Below are positions 21,400-34,326 of a stretch of DNA of 64,000 bases, piece by piece. Position 1 is the first letter of the stretch; every line of letters begins with the position of its first letter. Under the pieces are notes generated by a model that saw nothing but the letters and a program-made list of their open reading frames with translations, was not told the DNA's origin and did not search any database. Source of the DNA: Magicicada septendecula (taxonomy: Eukaryota; Arthropoda; Insecta; Hemiptera; Cicadidae); NCBI GenBank assembly GCA_034769895.1, contig CM068371.1, forward strand, positions 407,571,969-407,635,968. The letters are read 5' to 3'. The translations under genes were made by a program, and so were the position numbers.

Positions 21400-23121
21400 A
21401 AATTGCCACACCCCCTTTCAGGAGTTCTCCAGAAACTTTCGGTGGTAGATGGAATAGATGAGGATGGGTTGCTGGTTTTCTTAGACTATGTCCTGCAGTT
21501 GGCAGATTTTCCGGGTGTGTCCGATGGGGAGGTCTTGTCCCTTATATACCCGTATTGCCAGGGTTCATTGGCAGGGTTGGTCACCAACACTCTGCGTCGG
21601 GGCGGCAGTGTCGACGCTTTTCATGGGGAAGTGTTGGATTACTTCATACCACATCGACGACGTTCCCAGCTTAAGTTAGATTCATTCTATCGCCTACAGG
21701 CCAACGGAGAGGCGTTGGGGGACTTCGTGCAGGACATACGGAAAGCTGCCCGGGTATTAAGATTAGGGTTGCCCGAGACGGAAGTAATACAAGCAATTCT
21801 GGAAGGACTGAATCCCCAAGAGAGATCGCGTTTGATATTCGCAGAAAGTCCACGTTGTTTCGCGGATCTGTACCGGTTGTGTGTGGTTTCTAAGACTGTC
21901 CGAGCAGGGGACGAGTTCCGGGGAAGAGCGGCTACGGATTTCCAATACTCCAGTGGGTTGTTAGAAAGAGCTAAAAAGGACAAACATGGCGGTTGGAGAA
22001 AAACACAAGAGACGGTCAGAAAAACTGAATATTCCGGAAGTAATGGAGGCTACAGGGGGGTGACAAGTGAGAAGACGGTAGCAACGGTTACAGCAGAGAA
22101 AAGAAATAAGTATGAAATTAACAGGGAAAGAAGAAGTTATATTGGTAAAGCAACATCGGCAAGTAGGGAGCCTGTAGCAAGGCGTTATTCCTATCGGGAG
22201 AAAAAAGAAACTTTGAAGCTTCCAGAGGAAGTCCCAGTGCCTAATAGAGGAGTGGATGAAGAAGGTGAGTAGAAACAAGAAAAGCGAAGTAACTTCTGTG
22301 GATCAATACAAGACGACAAGAACACGTCTGTTGAGATTGAATTACAGGACTCAGAGAGGACGTCATGGTTGAATCCAGATGCCACAGAATTTGTTCCGGT
22401 ATCTCCAGCTCAGTTCATGGCGGATCCAGATCCGGTAACAGCATCATCGCCTACGCCGGGAGATGAGAAGTCACTTGATGGTGGCGCTTTACCATCGTCA
22501 GTAGAAATTAAATTAGACATTGCACATGGACCTGGACAGCTGGATTCCAGGTTGGGAAATGTTGAGGAAGTTGTAGTTGCTGAGAGTGGTGAAGAAGAGG
22601 AATCGAAGGAAGAGGCAGAAGAGCGGTCTGCACATGCTACGCAGGGGAGTACAAGTGTAAGTGTTAGGGAGGCTGCAAGTGTTTCTGAGGTTGCGGATGG
22701 ACAAGGGGATGTCCAGGCTGCAAGTGTGGTAGAAGTAGATGAGGTAGAAGTTGAGGAGAAACTGGGTGGCAGCGTTGTGGAGTGTGGGAGTGAGAATTAT
22801 GTAGTATGTGAAGATGTGCAGACGTTTTCTGTAAGTAGTGTTGAGGATTCCGAGGAATGGAAAGAAGTTTCATGCGGACCAGGTGAGCAACTAGAGGATG
22901 AAGATGTGCAGTGTCGTGATGGTGATTTGGATTATGTAGAGGAGCAAAAGGAAGAGGTGGAAGAAATAGAACCAGGGGACGAAGAAGGGGAAATTGTAGA
23001 AGAGAAGAAGGTAGAAGCAGAGGAGTTAGAGGTTGAGGATAATCCAAATCGGGGTAAAAGTAGTCAGGTAAGTTGCCTTGATTCTAATTCAGGAGAAACA
23101 AATCAGCACAGCTCAACATGA
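21400..23121 (+). pseudogene. Gag-like ORF interrupted by an in-frame TAG, unit 4
   Basis: The frame stops at 22270-22272 (GAG to TAG) and stays open afterwards to the shared TGA at 23119. A protein made here would keep the capsid-like and basic regions (290 codons) and lose the whole acidic tail. The same base change turns AAGGTGAGG into AAG|GTGAGT, a good splice donor, so the stop could in principle be spliced out. It also has DFQYSSG and Thr for Ala at NPDATEF. Confidence 0.65.
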
Positions 23122-23314
23122 GATAGTTTCTCAGAGAGTGGTGTCCAAAAGGAACGAGTACCTAAAGTTCGTCATAAAAAGGTGAGAAGAAGCGGTTAAC
23201 GGGTAGCGGGTAGATGTTCCCCACAGTCCCAGTGGTGTTCGTCTACTTCAGGGTTGCGCCCCTGCCTCCGCGAGCCTTGGTTTTCTCCACCCATCCTTAT
23301 TCTCGGAGGGAACC

Positions 23315-23416
23315 ATGTCCTTTACCTTAGTCCTAGCTATTGACCTTTCAATGATCCTTGCCCTTTTCATCTTCCCAATTTTCCTACCCCTCCCCTTAGA
23401 AAACAAAATAAAATAA
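23315..23416 (+). CDS. Small hydrophobic ORF, unit 4
   Basis: Same 33-codon form as unit 2. Confidence 0.22.
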   Translation: MSFTLVLAIDLSMILALFIFPIFLPLPLENKIK

Positions 23417-26400
23417 AAAACAAATAAAAATTAGAAAGGAAAAACAAAACAAAAATTAGAAAAGGAAAAATATCAGAAAGCAGTTAGAAAAGAAATTAGT
23501 TGGAAGAGTTGTGACTAGGTTGGTGTAGTGAGGTTAGTGTTAGATTGTGGTTTGTCGTTTTATGATGGAGTGTGATAGCGTGGTGTTGTTTTCATTTTCT
23601 TTGTTGTAGTTTATTGCTGATTATTGTAGGGTCGGGGCCATGCCGCTTTCCCCGGTTGATTTCCCTGGTAGGTTATTTTTTGATTAAGTGTGGGTTGTTA
23701 GATGATGCCGTACTGAAGTAAACCCCCCCTTGCTAGTTATGCAGTATTTAATGAGTACAAGAAAGGGATGATGTTCGCGTGCCCTCTATGCGGTTTTCTC
23801 TGTCTGGCTAAGCGGGGTCCGTCCGCCCTAGTGTAGGGATGTGGGCCAGCCATATGGCAAGGATGGAGATGCCTTGTTGGTGCATGTGGCTGGTCGGTCC
23901 GAGAGGTGGACGAGAGGTAGTATGGTCACTCACATACCAAGGTGTGTGATACCTTGTTTGGTCTTCGGACGAGTGTGTGAGTGGGACCAGTAGAAGTAGG
24001 TGGTGGTCACCAGAGAGTGTGACGTGTTGGGGCGGTCCCGTGGGGTTGGCATGGCGGAGAGGGTCGCGTGGGGATGATCATGGTTGAGAGTTTTTCGGTC
24101 CTCGGAAAGGGGAGGGATAGAAGTTGTCCTGAGTAGGTATCGGTCTTTGGGTCTCAGTTTGGGAGGCCTTGGGAGGTCAGAACTCAGACGGTGCACTTGA
24201 TTCGGGTCTTTCGTCTTTTCTCCTTCTATCTCTTGTCGCTGTATGCTGACCCTGATCAAGTCAGCATGCAGTACCCGCACACATGCATACACATTACACT
24301 TCTTCTTCTTTCCTCTTCCTTCGTTTTCACCCTGAGCCTCTGTTCTCCCGAGAGCGGTTAAGTTTCTGAGATTTCCCAAGACAGCCAAGAGGCTGTGAGT
24401 TAGCTTTGGGGCAACTATGTTGCCCTTTTGGGGTGAGGGTGTGCCGATTCTAAAAAATTATCGGCGCGTGTTCGGTATTTGCTGTACTGTATTTAACGGT
24501 AGCAGCGGTTGAGATAAGTAATCTGCAACTGTTATACCATAAGAGCCGTGCTTGATTGGTGCTGCCCTCTAGCGTGAGCCACGGTTTACGAGGTCAGAAA
24601 CAGAACTACGTTTTCTGGAAAACTTACCTCTGGCCGACCGTCCACCTGTTAGCTTCGCTTGCGTATCTACTCCGGTAGAGAAGAACAAATTTGTTGCACC
24701 ATCTTCAATCTCTGGCAGGCTAAACGATAACAGATCTGCGGTAAGTTACGGCAATATTATTATATATATCTATTTAAAGTTTTACAAATGAAAAATTGTT
24801 TAATAAGGCCACATTAAGTTGATTCAGATAACCTTTTACGCCACCACGTGTTGAGTTGTGCAATACGTAATTTAAAGGTAATTTTTTGGTAATATAGTAA
24901 TACAATATTAAATTCACATGTCTTAACGAAGGCACCAAAATTGAGAAGAATGTAAATGCCAAAAGGTATTTGTTTAATTAGTATAGAAATGATTGTAGCC
25001 AAGTAACCTTTCAGACCGCGTGGCGAAATAGCCTATGCGTAAATTTTATTAAAAGTATAACAAGCCGAATAATTAGCTAATCAAAATTGAATTATGTTAA
25101 CCCACATGGGTAAAGTTTATTAATATGAAATTTAACAGAACTAAATGTTTTCAAATAGGGCCTGTTGGCCATATAACCTTGTCAAGTGTGTCAAATATCA
25201 TTTTTTAATTAGCCCTAAAGCTATGTTAATTTTATATATGGGTTTTGGTGTGTGTGAAGTTTCTGGGGGAATTTGTTTTGTGAACTCTAGCTGATAATAT
25301 GTTGTATGATCAGGGTCCCTCGCTGAAGAAAGGGGAACCAGCTCTACCCTGAACTTGTAACATCCAGATTCTCTCTCTCAACTTCATCTGCCGGAGGAGA
25401 ATAGCGAAGACTAACACAAACACCCTATCATGAAAGCCAGATGATCACCACTTCACACCCATGGAAAAAATAAGGTGAACTCAATCCATGTTATGTATAT
25501 TCTTTACACATTGTGATGTAACTCACTAGAGCCAGTGGACATTCAATCACTCAACAACATGACTTTAAGTTTTAAACATTTTAATTGGGTCCCCGATTAA
25601 CGGGACAGAATAGTGCGTGAACTGGGAGGGGAATCTTTTGTAAATTTTATTAATTTGTTGTATAATCTGTGAGCTCAGGGGCTGACATGCATCTGTGGCT
25701 GCTCACCATTCAAACGTGCAATCCTTCTTATTTTCAGTATAAGGGTTTCATTACTGCTACTAATTCATTCAATCAACTTGTAATTTCTCTGTTTCAATTT
25801 AGTGTTCATTTTATATATTAATTTCTCATTTTTAAATTCAGTTTGGATTATATAGGGATAGAAGTTTCTTTGGTAGTAAAGTCGGGTCACAAGTTTAATC
25901 CTGTACAGGTGCATGTCCATGCAGAGTTAAACATGCTGTTGGGACAGGTTGAGTTATGCACTGTCATGCCTATGAACATGTCGGTCTTTGGGCCAAAATT
26001 ACTTTTAAAAGGGTTATAATGTTCATGACACATTACTATTTTCAAAACTTAACAATATTTATCAATATATAAATTCTTCTAATTAATATGATCACTGGGG
26101 TGTTCACTGTATTCTAAATTTTATTTCTCCCAGTCTAAGTGCCCAGTGTGGCAGCATTTTATAATAGTATTAGGCACTTGGCCAAATTTTGAATTTATTA
26201 TGTCCTGGGGACTACTGGTGTTGCATATATAATCAGATACACATGTAATGTGTTATGCACATATTAAGAATTAAAACCTGACATGGATTTTCATAAATTA
26301 TTAATGATGTACCTCATGGGGTGGAAAAGGGTGTGGCAAGAGATATATGTTATAATTGTCCTGTATTGTGGAACATGTAGATGTATTGTATATTCGTGTG

Positions 26401-27032
26401 TGTATTTTGTGGGGTTCTATATGTATTGTACATTCGTGTGTATTTTTGGGGGGGTTAGATATAGGGCTTATAAAAAGAAAATATAAAACATAGGGTTATA
26501 TATACATTTAATTTCTGATGACAATTCGGAAAGAGAGAATAAGGATTTCTCATAATTAATTTCAAAAGAGTTTTGTTAAGGAGTATATAGATTCTATCTC
26601 TATTAATTTTTCATTAATATTTTTTTAAAGAGAATTGATTTATTTTAATTAACTTTAATAAGGAGTATGTAGATTTGTCTCTATTAATTTTTAATTAATA
26701 TTTTTTTAAAGAGAATTAATTTATTTTAATTAACCTTGTAAAGAAGTATATAAATTTTATCTCAATTAAGTTTCAATTGAGTTTTTTTTAGAGAATATAG
26801 AAAATAAATTTTGGATTTATTAATAATTTCAAGTAACTTTTTTTAAAGAGAATAAATCATTTTTAATTAACAATTTTAAGGGGAAACTAGATTCTGAATG
26901 TTATATTTATTGATTTTGTAGGTAACAGAAAGCAGATAGAATAATAAAAGGATTTTATTGATTGTTAATTTTGTGAGTTTTAATTGCAAGTCCCGTCGTC
27001 TCACTGGATCCAGCGCATTTTTGGCTTCTCTA

Positions 27033-27177
27033 GGCTTTGGTCTAGTTTTAATTATCTTGTGGCCCCTCTTTAAAAAAAAAATAAAATAAAAAAAAATAAT
27101 TTTTTTTTACCAGTCTAAGTTAAAGAGGGGCCACAAGATAATTAAAACCAAAACCAAAGCCCATTTGGTAGCAGAGC
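27033..27177 (+). promoter_or_regulatory. Poly(A)-signal hairpin (27033-27162) and PBS (27166-27177), unit 5
   Basis: The hairpin loop is one A shorter than in units 2-4. The PBS is intact. Confidence 0.7.
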
Positions 27178-27386
27178 GTGGTTGAGATTAGGGTCAACCC
27201 TTGGGTCCTTTGGGGGTGACGGGGCTTGCAAACTCAGGAAACATTCTTGGGGTTCAAATGGAACTTAGAAGAATCTCTGAAAGGCCCTATATCTAAAAGT
27301 GACTATGTTTGTTAGGTTTAAGGTTTTGTGTATAATATATATCTATGTACTTGCCCGCCTGTTGGATAGTTAAACGGTAGGTTGCC

Positions 27387-27668
27387 ACGTGGTGTGAAAT
27401 TTTAAAGGGGGACATTCCTTTGGAAACGCGAATTATCGCAGATCTGTGCCTAGGTGGAGATGGTTTGCGTATTACCTTGCCCATAATAGGGGACGTGTAT
27501 AATTTATGCGGTATGGCCCGATCGGCAGTCGGTCTCCTCCGACATACGGGAGCCGAAGTTATTAGAAATATTTTTGAGAATTGTCGTTGGTCGGTGATTT
27601 TGTCGTGTTGTGTGTTAGTGTGTGTGTCGCGTTCCTTAATGTGTAGTGTTGTTGAGAGAGCAGTTCAG
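27387..27668 (+). CDS. Leader ORF / candidate first Gag exon, unit 5 (ACG)
   Basis: The predicted product equals that of unit 2, including Asp in IIGDVYN. Donor at 27668/27669. Confidence 0.4.
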
Positions 27669-27859
27669 GTAAGTGGGCTGGGTCCTCGCAACGGTAGGGG
27701 GACCCGCAATCTGCTCGAAGGAAGAGTTTAGTACTCGAGTTTTTCTGATTCCTGTGTTATTATTGTCATTATTTTGTAGGTGTTAAATGTTTTGTGGGCG
27801 TTATGTTTTGTTGATTGTGTGTTGTGAATTGTGCAATTCTGGCGGCGGTATGCTTTCAG

Positions 27860-29581
27860 AAATTGCCCCACCCCCTTTCAGGAGTTCTCCAGAAACTTTC
27901 GGTGGTAGATGGAATAGATGAGGATGGGTTGCTGGTTTTCTTGGACCTTGTCCTGCAGTTGGCAGATTTTCCGGGTGTGTCCGATGGGGAGGTCTTGTCC
28001 CTTATATACCCGTATTGCCAGGGTTCATTGGCAGGGTTGGTCACCAACACTCTGCGTCGGGGCGGCAGTGTCGACGCTTTTCATGGGGAAGTGTTGGATT
28101 ACTTCATACCACATCGACGACGTTCCCAGCTTAAGTTAGATTCATTCTATCGCCTACAGGCCAACGGAGAGGCGTTGGGGGACTTCGTGCAGGACATACG
28201 GAAAGCTGCCCGGGTATTAAGATTAGGGTTGCCCGAGACGGAAGTAATACAAGCAATTCTGGAAGGACTGAATCCCCAAGAGAGATCGCGTTTGATATTC
28301 GCAGAACGTCCACGTTGTTTCGCGGATCTGTACCGGTTGTGTGTGGTTTCTAAGACTGTCCAAGCAGGGGACGAGTTCCGGGGAAGAGCGGCTACGGATG
28401 TCCAATACTCCAGTGGGTTGTTAGAAAGAGCTAAAAAGGACAAACATGGCGGTTGGAGAAAAACACAAGAGACGGTCAGAAAAACTGAATATTCCGGAAG
28501 TAATGGAGGCTACAGGGGGGTGACAAGTGAGAAGACGGTAGCAACGGTTACAGCAGAGAAAAGAAATAAGTATGAAATTAACAGGGAAAGAAGAAGTTAT
28601 ATTGGTAAAGCAACATCGGCAAGTAGGGAGCCTGTAGCAAGGCGTTATTCCTATCGGGAGAAAAAAGAAACTTTGAAGCTTCCAGAGGAAGTCCCAGTGC
28701 CTAATAGAGGAGTGGATGAAGAAGGTGAGGAGAAACAAGAAAAGCGAAGTAACTTCTGTGGATCAATACAAGACGACAAGAACACGTCTGTTGAGATTGA
28801 ATTACAGGACTCAGAGAGGACGTCATGGTTGAATCCAGATGCCGCAGAATTTGTTCCGGTATCTCCAGCTCAGTTCATGGCGGATCCAGATCCGGTAACA
28901 GCATCATCGCCTACGCCGGGAGATGAGAAGTCACTTGATGGTGGCGCTTTACCATCGTCAGTAGAAATTAAATTAGACATTGCACATGGACCTGGACAGC
29001 TGGATTCCAGGTTGGGAAATGTTGAGGAAGTTGTAGTTGCTGAGAGTGGTGAAGAAGAGGAATCGAAGGAAGAGGCAGAAGAGCGGTCTGCACATGCTAC
29101 GCAGGGGAGTACAAGTGTAAGTGTTAGGGAGGCTGCAAGTGTTTCTGAGGTTGCGGATGGACAAGGGGATGTCCAGGCTGCAAGTGTGGTAGAAGTAGAT
29201 GAGGTAGAAGTTGAGGAGAAACTGGGTGGCAGCGTTGTGGAGTGTGGGAGTGAGAATTATGTAGTATGTGAAGATGTGCAGACATTTTCTGTAAGTAGTG
29301 TTGAGGATTCCGAGGAATGGAAAGAAGTTTCATGCGGACCAGGTGAGCAACTAGAGGATGAAGATGTGCAGTGTCGTGATGGTGATTTGGATTATGTAGA
29401 GGAGCAAAAGGAAGAGGTGGAAGAAATAGAACCAGGGGACGAAGAAAGGGAAATTGTAGAAGAGAAGAAGGTAGAAGCAGAGGAGTTAGAGGTTGAGGAT
29501 AATCCAAATCGGGGTAAAAGTAGTAAGGTAAGTTGCCTTGATTCTAATTCAGGAGAAACAAATCAGTACAGCTCAACATGA
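27860..29581 (+). CDS. Gag-like protein, unit 5
   Basis: 573 codons without internal stop. Private changes are Gln for Arg (SKTVQAG), Arg for Gly (DEEREIV) and Lys for Gln at the second donor (AAG|GTAAGT). The 5' half carries unit-2 alleles, the middle unit-4/6 alleles. Confidence 0.65.
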   Translation, partial: KLPHPLSGVLQKLSVVDGIDEDGLLVFLDLVLQLADFPGVSDGEVLSLIYPYCQGSLAGLVTNTLRRGGSVDAFHGEVLDYFIPHRRRSQLKLDSFYRLQANGEALGDFVQDIRKAARVLRLGLPETEVIQAILEGLNPQERSRLIFAERPRCFADLYRLCVVSKTVQAGDEFRGRAATDVQYSSGLLERAKKDKHGGWRKTQETVRKTEYSGSNGGYRGVTSEKTVATVTAEKRNKYEINRERRSYIGKATSASREPVARRYSYREKKETLKLPEEVPVPNRGVDEEGEEKQEKRSNFCGSIQDDKNTSVEIELQDSERTSWLNPDAAEFVPVSPAQFMADPDPVTASSPTPGDEKSLDGGALPSSVEIKLDIAHGPGQLDSRLGNVEEVVVAESGEEEESKEEAEERSAHATQGSTSVSVREAASVSEVADGQGDVQAASVVEVDEVEVEEKLGGSVVECGSENYVVCEDVQTFSVSSVEDSEEWKEVSCGPGEQLEDEDVQCRDGDLDYVEEQKEEVEEIEPGDEEREIVEEKKVEAEELEVEDNPNRGKSSKVSCLDSNSGETNQYSST

Positions 29582-29774
29582 GATAGTTTCTCAGAGAGTG
29601 GTGTCCAAAAGGAACGAGTACCTAAAGTTCGTCATAAAAAGGTGAGAAGAAGCGGTTAACGGGTAGCGGGTAGATGTTCCCCACAGTCCCAGTGGTGTTC
29701 GTCTACTTCAGGGTTGCGCCCCTGCCTCCGCGAGCCTTGGTTTTCTCCACCCATCCTTATTCTCGGAGGGAACC

Positions 29775-29876
29775 ATGTCCTTTACCTTAGTCCTAGCTAT
29801 TGACCTTTCAATGATCCTTGCCCTTTTCATCTTCCCAATTTTCCTACCCCTCCCCTTAGAAAACAAAATAAAATAA
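29775..29876 (+). CDS. Small hydrophobic ORF, unit 5
   Basis: Same 33-codon form as unit 2. Confidence 0.22.
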   Translation: MSFTLVLAIDLSMILALFIFPIFLPLPLENKIK

Positions 29877-32800
29877 AAAACAAATAAAAATTAGAAAGGA
29901 AAAACAAAACAAAAAATAGAAAAGGAAAAAAGAAAAATATCAGAAAGCAGTTAGAAAAGAAATTAGTTGGAAGAGTTGTGACTAGGTTGGTGTAGTGAGG
30001 TTAGTGTTAGATTGTGGTTTGTCGTTTTATGATGGAGTGTGATAGCGTGGTGTTGTTTTCATTTTCTTTGTTGTAGTTTATTGCTGATTATTGTAGGGTC
30101 GGGGCCATGCCGCTTTCCCCGGTTGATTTCCCTGGTAGGTTATTTTTGGATTAAGTGTGGGTTGTTAGATGATGCCGTACTGAAGTAAACCCCCCCTTGC
30201 TAGTTATGCAGTATTTAATGAGTAAAAGAAAGGGATGATGTTCGCGTGCCCTCTATGCGGTTTTCTCTGTCTGGCTAAGCGGGGTCCGTCCGCCCTAGTG
30301 TAGGGATGTGGGCCAGCCATATGGCAAGGATGGAGATGCCTTGTTGGTGCATGTGGCTGGTCGGTCCGAGAGGTGGACGAGAGGTAGTATGGTCACTCAC
30401 ATACCAAGGTGTGTGATACCTTGTTTGGTCTTCGGACGAGTGTGTGAGTGGGACCAGTAGAAGTAGGTGGTGGTCACCAGAGAGTGTGACGTGTTGGGGC
30501 GGTCCCGTGGGGTTGGCATGGCGGAGAGGGTCGCGTGGGGATGATCATGGTTGAGAGTTTTTCGGTCCTCGGAAAGGGGAGGGATAGAAGTTGTCCTGAG
30601 TAGGTATCGGTCTTTGGGTCTCAGTTTGGGAGGCCTTGGGAGGTCAGAACTCAGACGGTGCACTTGATTCGGGTCTTTCGTCTTTTCTCCTTCTATCTCT
30701 TGTCGCTGTATGCTGACCCTGATCAAGTCAGCATGCAGTACCCGCACACATGCATACACATTACACTTCTTCTTCTTTCCTCTTCCTTCGTTTTCACCCT
30801 GAACCTCTGTTCTCCCGAGAGCGGTTAAGTTTCTGAGATTTCCCAAGACAGCCAAGAGGCTGTGAGTTAGCTTTGGGGCAACTATGTTGCCCTTTTGGGG
30901 TGAGGGTGTGCCGATTCTAAAAAATTATCGGCGCGTGTTCGGTATTTGCTGTACTGTATTTAACGGTAGCAGCGGTTGAGATAAGTAATCTGCAACTGTT
31001 ATACCATAAGAGCCGTGCTTGATTGGTGCTGCCCTCTAGCGTGAGCCACGGTTTACGAGGTCAGAAACAGAACTACGTTTTCTGGAAAACTTACCTCTGG
31101 CCGACCGTCCACCTGTTAGCTTCGCTTGCGTATCTACTCCGGTAGAGAAGAACAAATTTGTTGCACCATCTTCAATCTCTGGCAGGCTAAACGATAACAG
31201 ATCTGCGGTAAGTTACGGCAATATTATTATATATATCTATTTAAAGTTTTACAAATGAAAAATTGTTTAATAAGGCCACATTAAGTTGATTCAGATAACC
31301 TTTTACGCCACCACGTGTTGAGTTGTGCAATACGTAATTTAAAGGTAATTTTTTGGTAATATAGTAATACAATATTAAATTCACATGTCTTAACGAAGGC
31401 ACCAAAATTGAGAAGAATGTAAATGCCAAAAGGTATTTGTTTAATTAGTATAGAAATGATTGTAGCCAAGTAACCTTTCAGACCGCGTGGCGAAATAGCC
31501 TATGCGTAAATTTTATTAAAAGTATAACAAGCCGAATAATTAGCTAATCAAAATTGAATTATGTTAACCCACATGGGTAAAGTTTATTAATATGAAATTT
31601 AACAGAACTAAATGTTTTCAAATAGGGCCTGTTGGCCATATAACCTTGTCAAGTGTGTCAAATATCATTTTTTAATTAGCCCTAAAGCTATGTTAATTTT
31701 ATATATGGGTTTTGGTGTGTGTGAAGTTTCTGGGGGAATTTGTTTTGTGAACTCTAGCTGATAATATGTTGTATGATCAGGGTCCCTCGCTGAAGAAAGG
31801 GGAACCAGCTCTACCCTGAACTTGTAACATCCAGATTCTCTCTCTCAACTTCATCTGCCGGAGGAGAATAGCGAAGACTAACACAAACACCCTATCATGA
31901 AAGCCAGATGATCACCACTTCACACCCATGGAAAAAATAAGGTGAACTCAATCCATGTTATGTATATTCTTTACACATTGTGATGTAACTCACTAGAGCC
32001 AGTGGACATTCAATCACTCAACAACATGACTTTAAGTTTTAAACATTTTAATTGGGTCCCCGATTAACGGGACAGAATAGTGCGTGAACTGGGAGGGGAA
32101 TCTTTTGTAAATTTTATTAATTTGTTGTATAATCTGTGAGCTCAGGGGCTGACATGCATCTGTGGCTGCTCACCATTCAAACGTGCAATCCTTCTTATTT
32201 TCAGTATAAGGGTTTCATTACTGCTACTAATTCATTCAATCAACTTGTAATTTCTCTGTTTCAATTTAGTGTTCATTTTATATATTAATTTCTCATTTTT
32301 AAATTCAGTTTGGATTATATAGGGATAGAAGTTTCTTTGGTAGTAAAGTCGGGTCACAAGTTTAATCCTGTACAGGTGCATGTCCATGCAGAGTTAAACA
32401 TGCTGTTGGGACAGGTTGAGTTATGCACTGTCATGCCTATGAACATGTCGGTCTTTGGGCCAAAATTACTTTTAAAAGGGTTATAATGTTCATGACACAT
32501 TACTATTTTCAAAACTTAACAATATTTATCAATATATAAATTCTTCTAATTAATATGATCACTGGGGTGTTCACTGTATTCTAAATTTTATTTCTCCCAG
32601 TCTAAGTGCCCAGTGTGGCAGCATTTTATAATAGTATTAGGCACTTGGCCAAATTTTGAATTTATTATGTCCTGGGGACTACTGGTGTTGCATATATAAT
32701 CAGATACACATGTAATGTGTTATGCACATATTAAGAATTAAAACCTGACATGGATTTTCATAAATTATTAATGATGTACCTCATGGGGTGGAAAAGGGTG

Positions 32801-33499
32801 TGGCAAGAGATATATGTTATAATTGTCCTGTATTGTGGAACATGTAGATGTATTGTATATTCGTGTGTGTATTTTGTGGGGTTCTATATGTATTGTACAT
32901 TCGTGTGTATTTTTGGGGGGGTTAGATATAGGGCTTATAAAAAGAAAATATAAAACATAGGGTTATATATACATTTAATTTCTGATGACAATTCGGAAAG
33001 AGAGAATAAGGATTTCTCATAATTAATTTCAAAAGAGTTTTGTTAAGGAGTATATAGATTCTATCTCTATTAATTTTTCATTAATATTTTTTTAAAGAGA
33101 ATTGATTTATTTTAATTAACTTTAATAAGGAGTATGTAGATTTGTCTCTATTAATTTTTAATTAATATTTTTTTAAAGAGAATTAATTTATTTCAATTAA
33201 CCTTGTAAAGAAGTATATAAATTTTATCTCAATTAAGTTTCAATTGAGTTTTTTTTAGAGAATATAGAAAATAAATTTTGGATTTATTAATAATTTCAAG
33301 TAACTTTTTTTAAAGAGAATAAATCATTTTTAATTAACAATTTTAAGGGGAAACTAGATTCTGAATGTTATATTTATTGATTTTGTAGGTAACAGAAAGG
33401 AGATAGAATAATAAAAGGATTTTATTGATTGTTAATTTTGTGAGTTTTAATTGCAAGTCCCGTCGTCTCACTGGATCCAGCGCATTTTTGGCTTCTCTA

Positions 33500-33644
33500 G
33501 GCTTTGGTCTAGTTTTAATTATCTTGTGGCCCCTCTTTAAAAAAAAAATAAAATAAAAAAAAATAATTTTTTTTTACCAGTCTAAGTTAAAGAGGGGCCA
33601 CAAGATAATTAAAACCAAAACCAAAGCCCATTTGGTAGCAGAGC
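33500..33644 (+). promoter_or_regulatory. Poly(A)-signal hairpin (33500-33629) and PBS (33633-33644), unit 6
   Basis: Both arms and the PBS are intact; the loop length equals unit 5. Confidence 0.7.
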
Positions 33645-33853
33645 GTGGTTGAGATTAGGGTCAACCCTTGGGTCCTTTGGGGGTGACGGGGCTTGCAAAC
33701 TCAGGAAACATTCTTGGGGTTCAAATGGAACTTAGAAGAATCTCTGAAAGGCCCTATATCTAAAAGTGACTATGTTTGTTAGGTTTAAGGTTTTGTGTAT
33801 AATATATATCTATGTACTTGCCCGCCTGTTGGATAGTTAAACGGTAGGTTGCC

Positions 33854-34135
33854 ATGTGGTGTGAAATTTTAAAGGGGGACATTCCTTTGGAAACGCGAAT
33901 TATCGCAGATCTGTGCCTAGGTGGAGATGGTTTGCGTATTACCTTGCCCATAATAGGGGAGGTGTATAATTTATGCGGTATGGCCCGATCGGCAGTCAGT
34001 CTCCTCCGACATACGGGAGCCGAAGTTATTAGAAATATTTTTGAGAATTGTCGTTGGTCGGTGATTTTGTCGTGTTGTGTGTTAGTGTGTGTGTCGCGTT
34101 CCTTAATGTGTAGTGTTGTTGAGAGAGCAGTTCAG
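33854..34135 (+). CDS. Leader ORF / candidate first Gag exon, unit 6 (ATG present)
   Basis: The product equals units 3 and 4. Donor at 34135/34136. Confidence 0.45.
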
Positions 34136-34326
34136 GTAAGTGGGCTGGGTCCTCGCAACGGTAGGGGGACCCGCAGTCTGCTCGAAGGACGAGTTTAGTA
34201 CTCGAGTTTTTCTGATTACTGTGTTATTATTGTCATTATTTTGTAGGTGTTAGGTGTTTTGTGGGAGTTATGTTTTGTTGATTGTGTGTTGTGAATTGTG
34301 CAATTCTGGCGGCGGTATGCTTTCAG

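Larger units (their letters stand above)
19407..25867 (+). repeat. Tandem unit 4
   Basis: Length 6461 bp, the shortest. It carries the GAG-to-TAG stop in Gag that is shared only with unit 6, and the VSPAQF allele shared with units 5 and 6. Confidence 0.95.
25868..32334 (+). repeat. Tandem unit 5 (mosaic)
   Basis: Length 6467 bp. Its leader and 5' Gag alleles match unit 2, while its first 400 bp and its VSPAQF region match the neighbouring units 4 and 6. Confidence 0.95.
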
